Below are positions 36,609-45,347 of a stretch of 64,000 nucleotides of DNA, in pieces. Made by a program: the position numbers and the translations under genes. The notes beneath the pieces are model-generated. The model saw only the letters and a program-made list of their open reading frames with translations. It had not been told where the DNA came from and did not search any database. Origin of the DNA: Streptomyces puniciscabiei (GTDB lineage: Bacteria > Actinomycetota > Actinomycetes > Streptomycetales > Streptomycetaceae); contig NZ_VFNX01000001.1 of the NCBI RefSeq assembly GCF_006715785.1, forward strand, positions 5,312,001-5,376,000, read 5' to 3'. How positions within the stretch are numbered: position 1 is the stretch's first letter; each line of letters begins with the position of its first letter.

Positions 36609-37304
36609 ATGACGGTCGAAATGCGTGAGGGATACGAGGGCACGGGGCCCGGCGCGATCACCCCGGACGGCTGCGCGGTCGAGCTGTACGAGCGGCTGCC
36701 GGTCGGAGACGAGCCGGACATCATCGCCGCGGCGGTACCGGCCGGGGCGCACATCCTGGAGCTGGGCAGCGGGGTGGGCCGGATGACCCACCCCCTGCTC
36801 GAGCGGGGCTTCACGGTCACGGCGGTGGACGAGTCCGCCGAGATGCTGAGCCGGATCCGCGGGGCGCGCACGATATGCGGGCCCATCGAGCAACTCGACC
36901 TGTGCGGTGAGAAGTTCGACGTGGTGATGCTCGCGTCGTTCCTCGTGCACGCCGGTGACGAGGAGGTGCGCCGGGGCATGCTGCGCACCTGCGTCCGGCA
37001 TGTGGCGAACAACGGCTGCGTGCTCATCCAGCGGGAGGGCGAGGACTACCACACGAACGTGCCCAGGGAGCGGGTCGACCCGAGCGGCTTCACCGTACGG
37101 ATCGTCTCCGCGGAGCCGGTCGGCAACGGAGCGAACTCGGTCCATGTCGAGTACGACTTCCCGGACGCACGCTGGACCCAGACATTCCTGGCCCGGCCGC
37201 TGACCAAGGAGCAGTTCGAGTCGGCACTGGAGGAAGCGGGGCTGGAGGTGGACGCGTATCTGACACCGGACCGGACATGGGTGCGTGCGGTGCCGAAGGG
37301 ATAG
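36609..37304 (+). CDS. Class I SAM-dependent methyltransferase
   Basis: This 231-aa protein has motif I HILELGSGVGRMTHPLLERG, the adenosine-binding acidic residue in VTAVDESAEML, and the post-motif FDVVMLASFLVHAG. The overall pattern fits small-molecule methyltransferases of the Methyltransf_25 type. The ATG at 36609 (MTVEMREGYEG) has no strong Shine-Dalgarno and follows the tandem-repeat array. Target is unknown. Confidence 0.85.
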   Translation: MTVEMREGYEGTGPGAITPDGCAVELYERLPVGDEPDIIAAAVPAGAHILELGSGVGRMTHPLLERGFTVTAVDESAEMLSRIRGARTICGPIEQLDLCGEKFDVVMLASFLVHAGDEEVRRGMLRTCVRHVANNGCVLIQREGEDYHTNVPRERVDPSGFTVRIVSAEPVGNGANSVHVEYDFPDARWTQTFLARPLTKEQFESALEEAGLEVDAYLTPDRTWVRAVPKG

Positions 37305-37409
37305 CGGGCACTCGGTCGCCCGGCGCGGCCGGGAGAGCGATGACTTTCCGGATGCCGCGGGGTCTACCCCGGTGAAAGCAATCGGCACCGCTTCCCCAGG
37401 AGATCCCAC

Positions 37410-37859
37410 ATGTCCGAGACGACCGCTCCCGCCGCCCGCACCTCCTCCGTCGCCTCCGCCGGCTCCCTCAGTGGCCGCAGGCGTGTGGCCCGGGTCACGC
37501 TGCGGACCGTGCAGGTGCTGCTCGCGTTGTTCTACGGCGTCGCGAGCGCGCTGCCCAAGCTCATCGCGCACCCCTCGGCCGTCGAGGCCTTCGACAAGAT
37601 CGGCTGGGGCAGCGGGGCCATGTACACGATCGGTGCGCTCGAACTCGCCGGAGCGATCGCGCTGTTGATCCCCGTGCTGCAGTCCCTGGCGGCGATCGCG
37701 CTCAGCGCGCTGATGGTGGGCGCGTTCATCGTCCAGCTCACGGCCTTCGACGGCCAGAACGCGGCGACCCCGCTGATCCTGATCGTGCCGCTCGCCCTGA
37801 TCGCCTGGGCCCGGCGCGAGCACAACGGTGAGCTGCTGCGGCTGGTGCGGCGACGGTGA
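37410..37859 (+). CDS. DoxX-family membrane protein
   Basis: This 149-aa protein has four hydrophobic segments after a Ser/Ala-rich N-terminus: VQVLLALFYGVASALPKLIA, MYTIGALELAGAIALLIPVL, AIALSALMVGAFIVQL and TPLILIVPLALIAWA. The pattern VASALPKLIAHPSAVEAFDKIGWG is typical of DoxX-like proteins, which are linked to redox or thiosulfate metabolism in some organisms. Start ATG 37410 has CAGGAGA upstream. Monocistronic. Confidence 0.87.
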   Translation: MSETTAPAARTSSVASAGSLSGRRRVARVTLRTVQVLLALFYGVASALPKLIAHPSAVEAFDKIGWGSGAMYTIGALELAGAIALLIPVLQSLAAIALSALMVGAFIVQLTAFDGQNAATPLILIVPLALIAWARREHNGELLRLVRRR

Positions 37860-37951
37860 CCCGGGTGCGCGGCGCCGGCGCGGCCGGCCGGGCGCGGGGG
37901 CCCGGCCGACGGCGCCGGCGTGTGCGTGCGTGGGGAGGCCGGCGCCTCCGG

Positions 37952-38764
37952 TCACCGTCCGCGGGGGCGCCCCCCGCTGCCGCCGGATCCGGATGCGCCG
38001 CGCCTGCCGGACGCGCGGGATGCGCCGCGTCCACCGGATCCGCCGCGTTCACGGGTTCCACCGGATCCACGGCGTTCACCGGACCCGACGGGGCCGCCCG
38101 GCCCGGACCCGCCCTGGCCCTCGGACCGATCCCGGCCCTCGGAGCCGCCGAGGCCGGCGGGCCCGGCGAGGCCTCCGGCGCCGCCGAAGGCGCCGAAACC
38201 GCCCGGGAGGCCCGGGCCCGCGAGGCCGCGGAGGCGTTCCATTTCGCGGCGGTCGCGCTTGGTGGGGCGGCCGGTGCCGCGGTCGCGAAGGCCCGCGGGT
38301 GCGACGGCTTCGCGGGGCGGAGGCGGAGGGGAGTTGTCGATGTAGCACTGGGCGGCCACGGGGGCGCCGACCCGCTTGCGGATCAAGCGCTTGACGATCA
38401 CGATTCGCTCCCGGCCCTCGTGCCGCAGGCGGACCTCGTCGCCGACGCGCACGGAGTAGGCGGGCTTCACCCGCTCGCCGTTCACATGGACGTGGCCGCC
38501 CCGGCAGGCGGTGGCGCCGAGGGAACGCGTCTTGATCAGACGCACGGCCCAGATCCAGCTGTCGATCCGTACCGTCTCGCCCTTGCCCGGCCCCGCGGCC
38601 TCGGCGGCGGCCACCGCGGCGGCGGTCTTCGGATCAACGGGCTGCTCGACGGAGGCACCGGAGCTGGGGGTGTCCTGGGTGTTCCGGGCGTCCTGGGCGG
38701 GGTCGGGACCGTCCGGTCCGGCGGTCCCACGGTTCACGTTCTCGTCCGCATCCTCGGAAGCCAT
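37952..38764 (-). CDS. S4-domain RNA-binding protein (HslR-like) with Gly-rich tail
   Basis: This 270-aa protein has an acidic, Ala-rich N-terminal stretch (1-62), then an S4 RNA-binding domain (about 66-125: RIDSWIWAVRLIKTRSLGATACRGGHVHVNG ... VRVGDEVRL), as in Hsp15/HslR, which recycles stalled 50S subunits. RGTGRPTKRDRREMERL follows. The last ~90 residues are almost entirely Gly, Ser, Arg, Ala and Pro, with GGSGG-like repeats. The core is typical of Streptomyces; the tail looks like an expanded low-complexity, disordered RNA-binding extension. Confidence 0.87.
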   Translation of the reverse strand: MASEDADENVNRGTAGPDGPDPAQDARNTQDTPSSGASVEQPVDPKTAAAVAAAEAAGPGKGETVRIDSWIWAVRLIKTRSLGATACRGGHVHVNGERVKPAYSVRVGDEVRLRHEGRERIVIVKRLIRKRVGAPVAAQCYIDNSPPPPPREAVAPAGLRDRGTGRPTKRDRREMERLRGLAGPGLPGGFGAFGGAGGLAGPAGLGGSEGRDRSEGQGGSGPGGPVGSGERRGSGGTRERGGSGGRGASRASGRRGASGSGGSGGRPRGR

Positions 38765-39074
38765 GCCCCGACCTTAACTCCCCGGGCGGGGTGAGCCGGA
38801 GGCGATTTTCCCGGGCGGTGGGGGCCGGTTTCCCAGGGCGCCGGGTGCCGGGTGCCGGGTATCGGCACGGATCACTGACGGCCGCAGCCGCCTGGCACAC
38901 CCCGGATGTGCACACCGCGGCGGCGCCCTGTCGTCGTGCGCTCACCGGCGAGACGGACACCACGCCCTGCGGCCTCGACGGCCTCGACGACCTCGACCCA
39001 CCCCTCCCGCAGCGGCCCGCGCCGTCTCCGTCGCACCTGTGCCGGCCGGGCCCGCCGGGGCATACGGTGGCCGT
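38765..39074. other. Gap with no supported gene
   Basis: About 310 bp between the S4-domain gene (divergent) and the glycosylase gene. A short direct repeat GCCGGGTGCCGGGTGCCGGGTATC lies near 38840-38865 (CGGGTGC three times). No gene, tRNA or strong hairpin is seen; promoters for both neighbours must lie here. Confidence 0.5.
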
Positions 39075-39770
39075 ATGGACGACAGCTGCGCCCTTGCCCG
39101 GCTCGATCGGCGGGTCGCGGACTGCCGGGCCTGTCCTCGGCTGGTCGAGTGGCGCGAGGAGGTGGCCCGCACGAAGCGGGCCGCGTTCGCCGACTGGACG
39201 TACTGGGGGCGGCCGGTGCCCGGCTTCGGCCCCGCCGACGCACGCCTGGTGATCATCGGGCTGGCCCCGGCCGCGCACGGCGGCAACCGCACCGGCCGGA
39301 TGTTCACCGGAGACCGTTCAGGAGACGTGCTCTATCAGGCGCTGTACGACGAGGGGCTCGCCTCGCAGCCCACATCCGTCAGCGCCGACGACGGGCTGGA
39401 GCTGTACGGCGTCCGGGTGACCGCGCCGGTGCACTGCGCCCCGCCCGCCAACAAGCCGACCCCGGGCGAGCGGGACACCTGCCGCCCCTGGCTGGTCCAG
39501 GAGCTGAAGCTGCTGCGCCCGACGCTGAGGGCCGCGGTCGTGCTGGGCGCCTTCGGCTGGCAGGCCGCGCTGCCCGCGTTCAGCGAGGCGGGCTGGACCG
39601 TGCCCCGGCCGCGCCCGGCCTTCGCCCATGGCACCCGGGTCGCGCTCGACGGCCTCGACCTGTTCGGCTGCTTCCACGTCAGCCAGCGCAACACCTTCAC
39701 CGGCCGGCTCACCACCGAGATGCTCCGCGAGGTGCTGCGCACCGCGGCGAGGACGGCCGGACTGCGGTAA
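39075..39770 (+). CDS. Uracil-DNA glycosylase, family 5 (UdgB-like)
   Basis: This 231-aa DNA repair enzyme removes uracil or deaminated bases. N-terminal cysteines in DRRVADCRACPRL and a later Cys pair (VHCAPPANKPTPGERDTC) are the usual Fe-S cluster ligands of family 4/5 UDGs. Active-site motif A is GLAPAAHGGNRTGRMFTGD; it lacks the polar catalytic residue of family 1, as UdgB does. Motif B is FHVSQRNTFTGRL. ATG 39075 (MDDSCALARL) is preferred over the upstream 39039 because similarity starts there. Confidence 0.9.
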   Translation: MDDSCALARLDRRVADCRACPRLVEWREEVARTKRAAFADWTYWGRPVPGFGPADARLVIIGLAPAAHGGNRTGRMFTGDRSGDVLYQALYDEGLASQPTSVSADDGLELYGVRVTAPVHCAPPANKPTPGERDTCRPWLVQELKLLRPTLRAAVVLGAFGWQAALPAFSEAGWTVPRPRPAFAHGTRVALDGLDLFGCFHVSQRNTFTGRLTTEMLREVLRTAARTAGLR

Positions 39771-40489
39771 CCGGCCGTCGGCAACCGACCTCGGCCGACC
39801 CTCGCCCGTCAGCGGCACGCAGCGGCCGATCCGCCGGCCCCTCGCCACCGGACTGGAGCTTCTCGGACTCCCGCGGCCGGTCCGTCAGGAGTCGATAGCC
39901 GCCTGTCAGCCGCCCTGGGGGCGCCCTGGGCAGCCGCCGGCAGCTGACCGGGGCACCCAGGGACCGGTCATCCGCAAGCCACTGGCCACCGATCCGGATG
40001 CTCCGGCGCCCACTCGGGGGATCCCGTAGCCGCCTGCAGGACCCGGCACCGGGCCACAAGGAGCCGATAGCCGCCCGTCAGCAGCCCACGACGAACCCTC
40101 GGGAACCGAACGTCGCAGGTCAGCAGCTCGCAGCGGTTCCTTGGGAGTGGGCAGCCGTCGGTCGGGGTCGCGCGGTGGCCCGTGGGGGAGCCGGTGCCGC
40201 TGGTCAGCACCTCTCGGCGGTCTCCCGTGAGTGGACAGCCGTCCGCTTCTCGCGGTGGCCCATCGGGAACCGACACCGCCGGTCAGCGCCTCGCCGGTCT
40301 CTCGTGAGTGGTCAGCCGTCGGTCGGGCCGCGCGGTGGCCCGTGGGGAGCCGGTGTCGCCGGTCAGCGGCTCGTGGCGGTCCATCGGGAGCCGGCCGGCG
40401 CCCTCCGCAGCCTGCGGCAGCGCTCGCCGGGGAGCGACAGCCGCCCGCCAGGAGCGCGCAGCGGTTCCCCTGCCGCCGGCCGTGGTTCT
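39771..40489. repeat. Gene-free, repeat-rich gap
   Basis: 719 bp with no credible gene. CAGCCGTC-type anchors at 40152, 40236 and 40313 define three imperfect ~80-bp units containing GCGGTGGCCCRT, GGGAGCCGGTG and GGTCAGCRCCTC. Earlier, GAGYCGATAGCCGCCYGTCAGC occurs at about 39891 and 40061. The whole stretch looks like a degraded tandem repeat. It separates the glycosylase gene from the convergent GntR regulator. Confidence 0.7.
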
Positions 40490-41173
40490 TCAGTCGGCGT
40501 CAGCGGTTCTCCAGTCGACGTCAGCGGGATCGGTGCCGAACAGGTGCCGTACCGTCGAGCGGTAGTTGGCGCGGACGTGGTCCAGGGCGTGGGCGCGGGC
40601 GCGGTCGGGGTCTCCGGAGGCGATGGCCTCGTACAAATCGCGGTGCTCGGTGAGGAGTTGGGGCCATTCCTCGTTCCGCCGGGTGAGCCAGCGCAGGCGG
40701 CCGTCGACCGGCTCCATGACCGAGATCAGCAGGCTGTTGCCGGCCAGGGCGCGGATGCCGTCGTGGAACCGGGTGTTGATGTCCGTGATCGCCTCGGCGT
40801 CGCCCTCCTTCGTCGCCCGCGCCGCCTGGTCGAGCAGTTCCCGCAGCTCCGCCAGAGCCTCGGGGGTCCCCCGGGACGCCGCCAGCCCCGCCGCGTACAC
40901 CTCCAACGCCTCGCGCAGTTCGAAGAGTTCCCGGACGTCGGTCGGGGTCAGCCGGCGTACGACCGTGCGGCGGGCCGACTCGAAGAGGACGAAACCCTCG
41001 GCGACCAGCGCGCGGATCGCCTCCCGCACCGGCACCCGGGAGACGCCGAACCGCTCGGCCAGTTCCCGTTCGACGAGCCGGTCACCGGGTGCCAGACGCC
41101 CGGCGATGATGTCCTCCCGCAGACTCGCCAGGACCCGCTCGCGCACCGCGCCCAGGGGTTCGATCTTCGTCAT
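40490..41173 (-). CDS. GntR/FadR-family (FCD) transcriptional regulator
   Basis: This 227-aa protein has an N-terminal winged helix (LREDIIAGRLAPGDRLVERELAERFGVSRVPVREAIRAL) and a C-terminal all-helical FCD ligand domain. The metal/ligand residues are probably in DINTRFHDGI and LTEHRDLYEAI (Asp/His pattern). FCD regulators sense carboxylic acids or related metabolites. It is divergent from a permease-racemase operon and a perfect palindrome lies between them, so it is most likely their local repressor, with a nucleobase, allantoin or hydantoin derivative as inducer. Confidence 0.92.
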   Translation of the reverse strand: MTKIEPLGAVRERVLASLREDIIAGRLAPGDRLVERELAERFGVSRVPVREAIRALVAEGFVLFESARRTVVRRLTPTDVRELFELREALEVYAAGLAASRGTPEALAELRELLDQAARATKEGDAEAITDINTRFHDGIRALAGNSLLISVMEPVDGRLRWLTRRNEEWPQLLTEHRDLYEAIASGDPDRARAHALDHVRANYRSTVRHLFGTDPADVDWRTADAD

Positions 41174-41264
41174 GGGCCCATCTTCGCCGACGCGAGGCGA
41201 CTTTTACGGGGCCGTAACGGCAGCGACATCGGTCCGAACGCTTGACGACGGCACCATGTCAGCA

Positions 41265-41280
41265 GTTTGGTATACCAAAC
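41265..41280. promoter_or_regulatory. GntR-type operator, perfect 16-bp palindrome
   Basis: GTTTGGTATACCAAAC is a perfect inverted repeat with the TGGTATACCA core expected for FadR-subfamily regulators. TTGACG at 41242-41247 could be a -35, placing the operator over the -10 and start region of the permease promoter. It is 92 bp from the gntR start and 96 bp from the permease start. Confidence 0.8.
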
Positions 41281-41375
41281 GCGGCCCCGCTGTGGGCTTC
41301 CGGTCGCCCCGGCGCGCCACAGCCCGTCCGAGTTCCTGCGGTATGGCCCCTTCGTCCCCCCGTCCAGGAGGCCCC

Positions 41376-42833
41376 GTGTCCCTCGCCGACCGCGCCGAAA
41401 CCACCGGCGCCCCCGCGTTCGTCCCCGACCCCCGCCTCGTCAACGAGGACCTCGCTCCCGCCAGGCAACGGAACTGGAAGGTCTTCGACCTCTTCGCCAT
41501 GTGGATGTCCGACGTCCACAACCTCGGCAACTACACCTTCGCCGCCGGTCTGCTGGTCCTCGGCATGAACGTCTGGCAGGTCTTCACCGCCCTGCTCGTC
41601 GGCTTCGTGCTCATCTACGCCGGCATGAACCGGATGGGCAGGATCGGCCAGCGCCACGGCGTGCCCTTCCCGGTGGTCAGCCGCATCGGGTTCGGCGTCT
41701 GGGGCGCGAACATCCCCGCGCTGATCAGAGCCGTGATCGCCATCATGTGGTACGGCATCCAGACCTATCTGGCCTCGGTCGCCGTCAATGTGATGCTGCT
41801 GGCGGCCTGGCCGGGCCTCGCCTCCCTCACCCACCACTCCTTCCTCGGCCTGAACGCGCTCGGCTGGATCTCCTTCGTCTCGCTCTGGCTGCTCCAGGCG
41901 CTGATCATCAGCCGGGGCATGGAGTCGGTGCGCAAGTTCCAGGACTTCTGCGGTCCGGCGATCTGGCTGGTGATGATCGCGCTGGCGATCTGGGTCCTGG
42001 CCAAGGCCCACTGGAGCATCTCGCTCACCTCCACCCCGCACCCGGTGTCCGCGGGTGAGCAGTGGCGCCAGTGGTTCGGCGCGATCGGCCTGATCCTCGC
42101 CACCTACGGCACGCTGATGCTCAACTTCTGCGACTTCTCCCGCTTCGCACCCGACTACCGGACCGTGCGGCGCGGCAACTTCTGGGGACTGCCCGTCAAC
42201 TCCACCGCGTTCGTGGTCGTGTCGGTGATCGTCACGGCCGGCTCGCTGAAGGCGTTCGGGCAGGCCATCACGGATCCGGCGGAACTGGTCGCCAAGGTCG
42301 GCAACACCTGGGTGCTCGTGATCGCCGCGTTCACCTTCGCGGTCGCCACCATGGGCGTCAACATCGTGGCCAACTTCGTCTCGCCGGCGTACGACCTCGC
42401 CAACGTCTGGCCGCAGAAGATCACTTTCAAGATCGGTGGCCTGATCAGCACCGTCGCCGCGCTGCTCGTCACCCCCTGGAACCTCTTCTCCAACCCGACC
42501 GTCGTCAACTACTTCCTCGGCGGCCTCGGCGCCTTCCTGGGCCCACTGTTCGGTGTGATCATGGTCGACTACTACTGGGTCAAGCGCGGCAAGGTCGACG
42601 TCGACGCGCTGTTCGACGCCCGGCCGGGCTCCCCGTACCACTACCGCAAGGGCGTCAACCCGAAGGCGCTGTGGGCGTTCCTGCCCTCCGCCGCCGTGGC
42701 AGCCGTGGTGGCGCTGGTCAAGAGCTTCAGCGACGTGGCGCCGTACTCCTGGTTCATCGGCACGGCACTCGCCGCCGCCCTGTACGCGCTGCTGGGCCGC
42801 GGGGAGCGCGCCGCGACGGCGAAGGAGGCCTGA
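41376..42833 (+). CDS. NCS1-family nucleobase/hydantoin permease
   Basis: This 485-aa protein has about twelve hydrophobic segments. It opens with RLVNEDLAPARQRNWKVFDLFAMWMSDVHNLGNYTFAAG, the NCS1 signature (compare PucI, Mhp1). These carriers bring in purine bases, allantoin, uracil or hydantoins with Na+ or H+. GTG 41376 has CAGGAGG seven bases upstream. The stop is followed after 5 bp by the racemase-like gene, and the divergent GntR regulator supports an inducible uptake-and-use operon. Confidence 0.92.
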   Translation: MSLADRAETTGAPAFVPDPRLVNEDLAPARQRNWKVFDLFAMWMSDVHNLGNYTFAAGLLVLGMNVWQVFTALLVGFVLIYAGMNRMGRIGQRHGVPFPVVSRIGFGVWGANIPALIRAVIAIMWYGIQTYLASVAVNVMLLAAWPGLASLTHHSFLGLNALGWISFVSLWLLQALIISRGMESVRKFQDFCGPAIWLVMIALAIWVLAKAHWSISLTSTPHPVSAGEQWRQWFGAIGLILATYGTLMLNFCDFSRFAPDYRTVRRGNFWGLPVNSTAFVVVSVIVTAGSLKAFGQAITDPAELVAKVGNTWVLVIAAFTFAVATMGVNIVANFVSPAYDLANVWPQKITFKIGGLISTVAALLVTPWNLFSNPTVVNYFLGGLGAFLGPLFGVIMVDYYWVKRGKVDVDALFDARPGSPYHYRKGVNPKALWAFLPSAAVAAVVALVKSFSDVAPYSWFIGTALAAALYALLGRGERAATAKEA

Positions 42834-42838
42834 CCGGC

Positions 42839-43576
42839 GTGCGGATCGTCGTCACCAACTGCAACACCACGCAGGAGATGACCGAGGAGATCGTCCGCGG
42901 CGCCCGGGCCGCGGCGGCCCCCGGCACCACGGTGACCGGCCTGACCCCCGGCTGGGGCCCCGCATCGGCCGAGGGCTGGCTGGACAGCTACCTCTCCGCC
43001 GCCGCCGTACTCGACACCCTGCGGACGTACGACGGGCCCGCGTACGACGCCGTCGTCCTGGCCGGCTTCGGCGAGCACGGCCGGGAAGGCGTACGGGAGT
43101 TGGTGGACGTCCCGGTCGTGGACATCACCGAGGCCGCCGCCCACCTCGCCTGCCTCCTCGGCCGCCGTTACGGCGTCGTCACCACTCTCGACCGCTCCTG
43201 CGGGCAGATCGAGGACAGCCTGGAGACGGCCGGCGTGGCCCGGAACTGCGCCGCCGTCGTCGGCACCGGCCTCGGCGTCCTCGACCTCGCCGGTGATCCC
43301 GGCCGCACCGAGGCCGCGTTCCTGACGGCGGCCGAGCGGGCCCGGGACGCGGGCGCCGAGGTCCTGGTCCTGGGCTGCGCCGGGATGACGGGACTGCAGC
43401 AGGCGGTGGGGGAGAAGCTGGGGATGCCCGTGGTCGACGGCGTGGCGGCGGCGGTCAAGCTCGCCGAGTCCCTGGTCACCCTGGGCCTGACCACCAGCCG
43501 AGCGGGCGGCTACCAGCAGCCGCTGCCCAAGGAGAGGAGGTGGGGGCGGCCGGCGCGGGGAGCCGATGGGGCGTGA
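42839..43576 (+). CDS. Asp/Glu/hydantoin racemase-family protein, one catalytic Cys missing
   Basis: This 245-aa protein starts at GTG 42839, 5 bp after the permease. VVTNCNTTQEM, PVVDITEAAAHLACLLGRRYGVVTTL and LVLGCAGM are the conserved blocks of hydantoin and allantoin racemases. The family uses two cysteines: the second is present in LGCAGM, but the first, normally in a block like IACFxDPG, is replaced by Gly (VVLAGFGEHG). Another Cys lies at position 9 (NCN). It may not be a conventional racemase. It is part of a permease operon for hydantoin- or ureide-like compounds. Confidence 0.82.
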   Translation: MRIVVTNCNTTQEMTEEIVRGARAAAAPGTTVTGLTPGWGPASAEGWLDSYLSAAAVLDTLRTYDGPAYDAVVLAGFGEHGREGVRELVDVPVVDITEAAAHLACLLGRRYGVVTTLDRSCGQIEDSLETAGVARNCAAVVGTGLGVLDLAGDPGRTEAAFLTAAERARDAGAEVLVLGCAGMTGLQQAVGEKLGMPVVDGVAAAVKLAESLVTLGLTTSRAGGYQQPLPKERRWGRPARGADGA

Positions 43577-43611
43577 CCCCGACCGCCACGGCGGGGCCGG
43601 AACGGCAGGGC

Positions 43612-44067
43612 TCACGGACGCCAGACGTACCGCACGTCCGGCTCCCGCTCCTCGTTCCCGCTTCCGTCCGTGAACTCGACCGCGGCGAAGCCGTGCCGCT
43701 CGTAGAAGCGGTGGGCGGACTTGTTCACCTGGAAGGTCCACAGGGTCAGCCCGCCCGGGCTGCGCTCCTTGGCCAGCGCGACGAACCGGTCACCGATACC
43801 GCGCCCGCGCCACTCCGGGGCCAGGTACAGCTGCGACAGCAACTCCCCGTCCAGCACCATCAGTCCGACGATCCCGCCACCGTCGGCCTCCGCCACCCAG
43901 GTCTCCCGCAGCGGCACCACCACATCCCGGATGTACGCGCGCACCTCGTCGTCGGTGTGCGGCCGGACGACGCTGGGCAGGGCGGCATCGAAGGACCGCA
44001 GATACACCTCCGCCGCGGCACGGGCGTCCGCCGCCAGCGCCCGGCGCAGTACGACCTCGCCAGTCAT
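43612..44067 (-). CDS. GNAT-family N-acetyltransferase
   Basis: This 151-aa single-domain acetyltransferase has the acetyl-CoA loop LYLAPEWRGRGIGDRFVALAKE (Q/RxxGxG/A) and the C-terminal NKSAHRFYERHGF helix-strand of the GNAT fold. The substrate is unknown. Its ATG (44067) overlaps the stop of the upstream RidA gene by ATGA, so the two form a coupled operon. Confidence 0.9.
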   Translation of the reverse strand: MTGEVVLRRALAADARAAAEVYLRSFDAALPSVVRPHTDDEVRAYIRDVVVPLRETWVAEADGGGIVGLMVLDGELLSQLYLAPEWRGRGIGDRFVALAKERSPGGLTLWTFQVNKSAHRFYERHGFAAVEFTDGSGNEEREPDVRYVWRP

Positions 44068-44480
44068 CGGTGGCCCTCCCGGTCCGGCACCACGGCCGTG
44101 GCCGTGATCTCCACCAGCTGCCCGGTGTAGCCGAGGCAGGCGACCCCGAGCAGCGTGGACGAGTGCGGACCCGCGCTCAGCCCGGAGGCCGCCACGACCT
44201 CCCACACCGCGGACAGCACCGAGGGCTCGCTGCTCACCACGTACACGTCCGTCGCGACGACATGCGCCAAGTCGCTCCCGACCGCGCCCAGTTGCTCTCG
44301 GAGATTGGCGATCACCTGCTCGGCCTGCCGCACCGGATCACCCGGCCCGACGATCTCCCCCTTCTCGTCGAGCGGCACCGCCCCGGCGAGGAAGGCCAGC
44401 TTCGTCCCGGCCTCGACGACGGAAGCGTGGGAATAGCGGGGTGGCGGAAAAAGGACCGGGACGGTTACGCGCTGGATCAC
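44064..44480 (-). CDS. RidA/YjgF-family protein
   Basis: This 138-aa protein carries LAGAVPLDEKGEIVGPGDPVRQAEQVIANLREQL and VVATDVYVVSSEPSVLSAVW, characteristic of RidA proteins that deaminate reactive enamine/imine intermediates from PLP enzymes. The conserved Arg of the active site is not obvious in the C-terminal part (HSSTLLGVACLGYTGQLVEITATAVV), so it may belong to a RidA subgroup without deaminase activity. GTG 44480 follows AGGAGAG. Confidence 0.88.
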   Translation of the reverse strand: MIQRVTVPVLFPPPRYSHASVVEAGTKLAFLAGAVPLDEKGEIVGPGDPVRQAEQVIANLREQLGAVGSDLAHVVATDVYVVSSEPSVLSAVWEVVAASGLSAGPHSSTLLGVACLGYTGQLVEITATAVVPDREGHR

Positions 44481-44639
44481 GAGGGCTGCTCTCCTGGAAA
44501 CGGCGGCGGACGACTTACTGACGCCCCCCGATAATCGTTCCCCTCGCCCCTGCCCGCATCCGAATTCTGCAGGCCGGGCCGACGCCCATCGCCTCGCGTC
44601 TGTGCCGGCGATGAGCAGTGGTTCGTTCGCGTGCTTCCA

Positions 44640-45170
44640 GCAGGTCACCCACAGTCCGCGGTCGAGGTGGTGGCGGACGGCTCCTGCCAGGTCCAGTACG
44701 CGTCCAGACGGAATCCCTGCAGCCCTTCGGCGCGGCAGGCCTCGTAGAACCGTGTTCAGCACCGCCCCGGCAATACCCCTGCGCCGGGCCGCCTGACGGA
44801 CGTGGCGAGAGGAGACGCGGAGCGCGTCCGCGTCTGACGGCCAGGTGTCGACGGCGACGGTGCCGACGACTCCACGCCCGCCCTCCTCGGAACGATCGAC
44901 CGGCCGCGCGGTCGCTGGGCTCTGGCACCCCCGGCCGCGGCCGCGGCGCGGCAGCGAAGTGCGGGTCGCTCCGCGGTGGATCGGGCTCGGCGAGCAGTCG
45001 CCGGACCATGCCCGGCGTGCATCCCCGCCCGTGCACGCCCGCCATCGACAGATGGGCGCGCGCATGAGCCGCGTCCCGACGGCCCCCTGCTGTTCCGGGA
45101 CTTCCCCCCTCCCTCTCGTGCGCGCCCGCGTCCCTGTCCTGGATCGTCACGACTGCCTCCCCCGTCGTCA
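44640..45170 (-). pseudogene. Decayed GNAT acetyltransferase and flanking remnant
   Basis: The minus strand reads GVVGTVAVDTWPSDADALRVSS then HVRQAARRRGIAGAVLNTVL, a clear acetyl-CoA-binding GNAT segment. It then continues only in another frame as YEACRAEGLQGFRLDAYWTWQEP before a stop, so a frameshift lies near 44750. Further upstream, CTPGMVRRLLAEPDPPRSDPHF in a third frame resembles part of another small Streptomyces protein. No single frame gives a complete product. The region is best read as one or two broken genes, with the boundary approximate. Confidence 0.6.
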
Positions 45171-45347
45171 CCCTGCGTTACGATTCCTTGATAACGCATG
45201 CCACTGACAACGGCCCGTGACCAGGGAGGCCGGACGCGGAGCGGACCTCAGACGGCGGCGGAGGACATGTGGCGGCAACCGGCCGGACCACGGGCGCCAG
45301 GGAGTGGACTGCGGCGGACTGCGGGGTGGCCGCGGCAGGCTGAGCAC

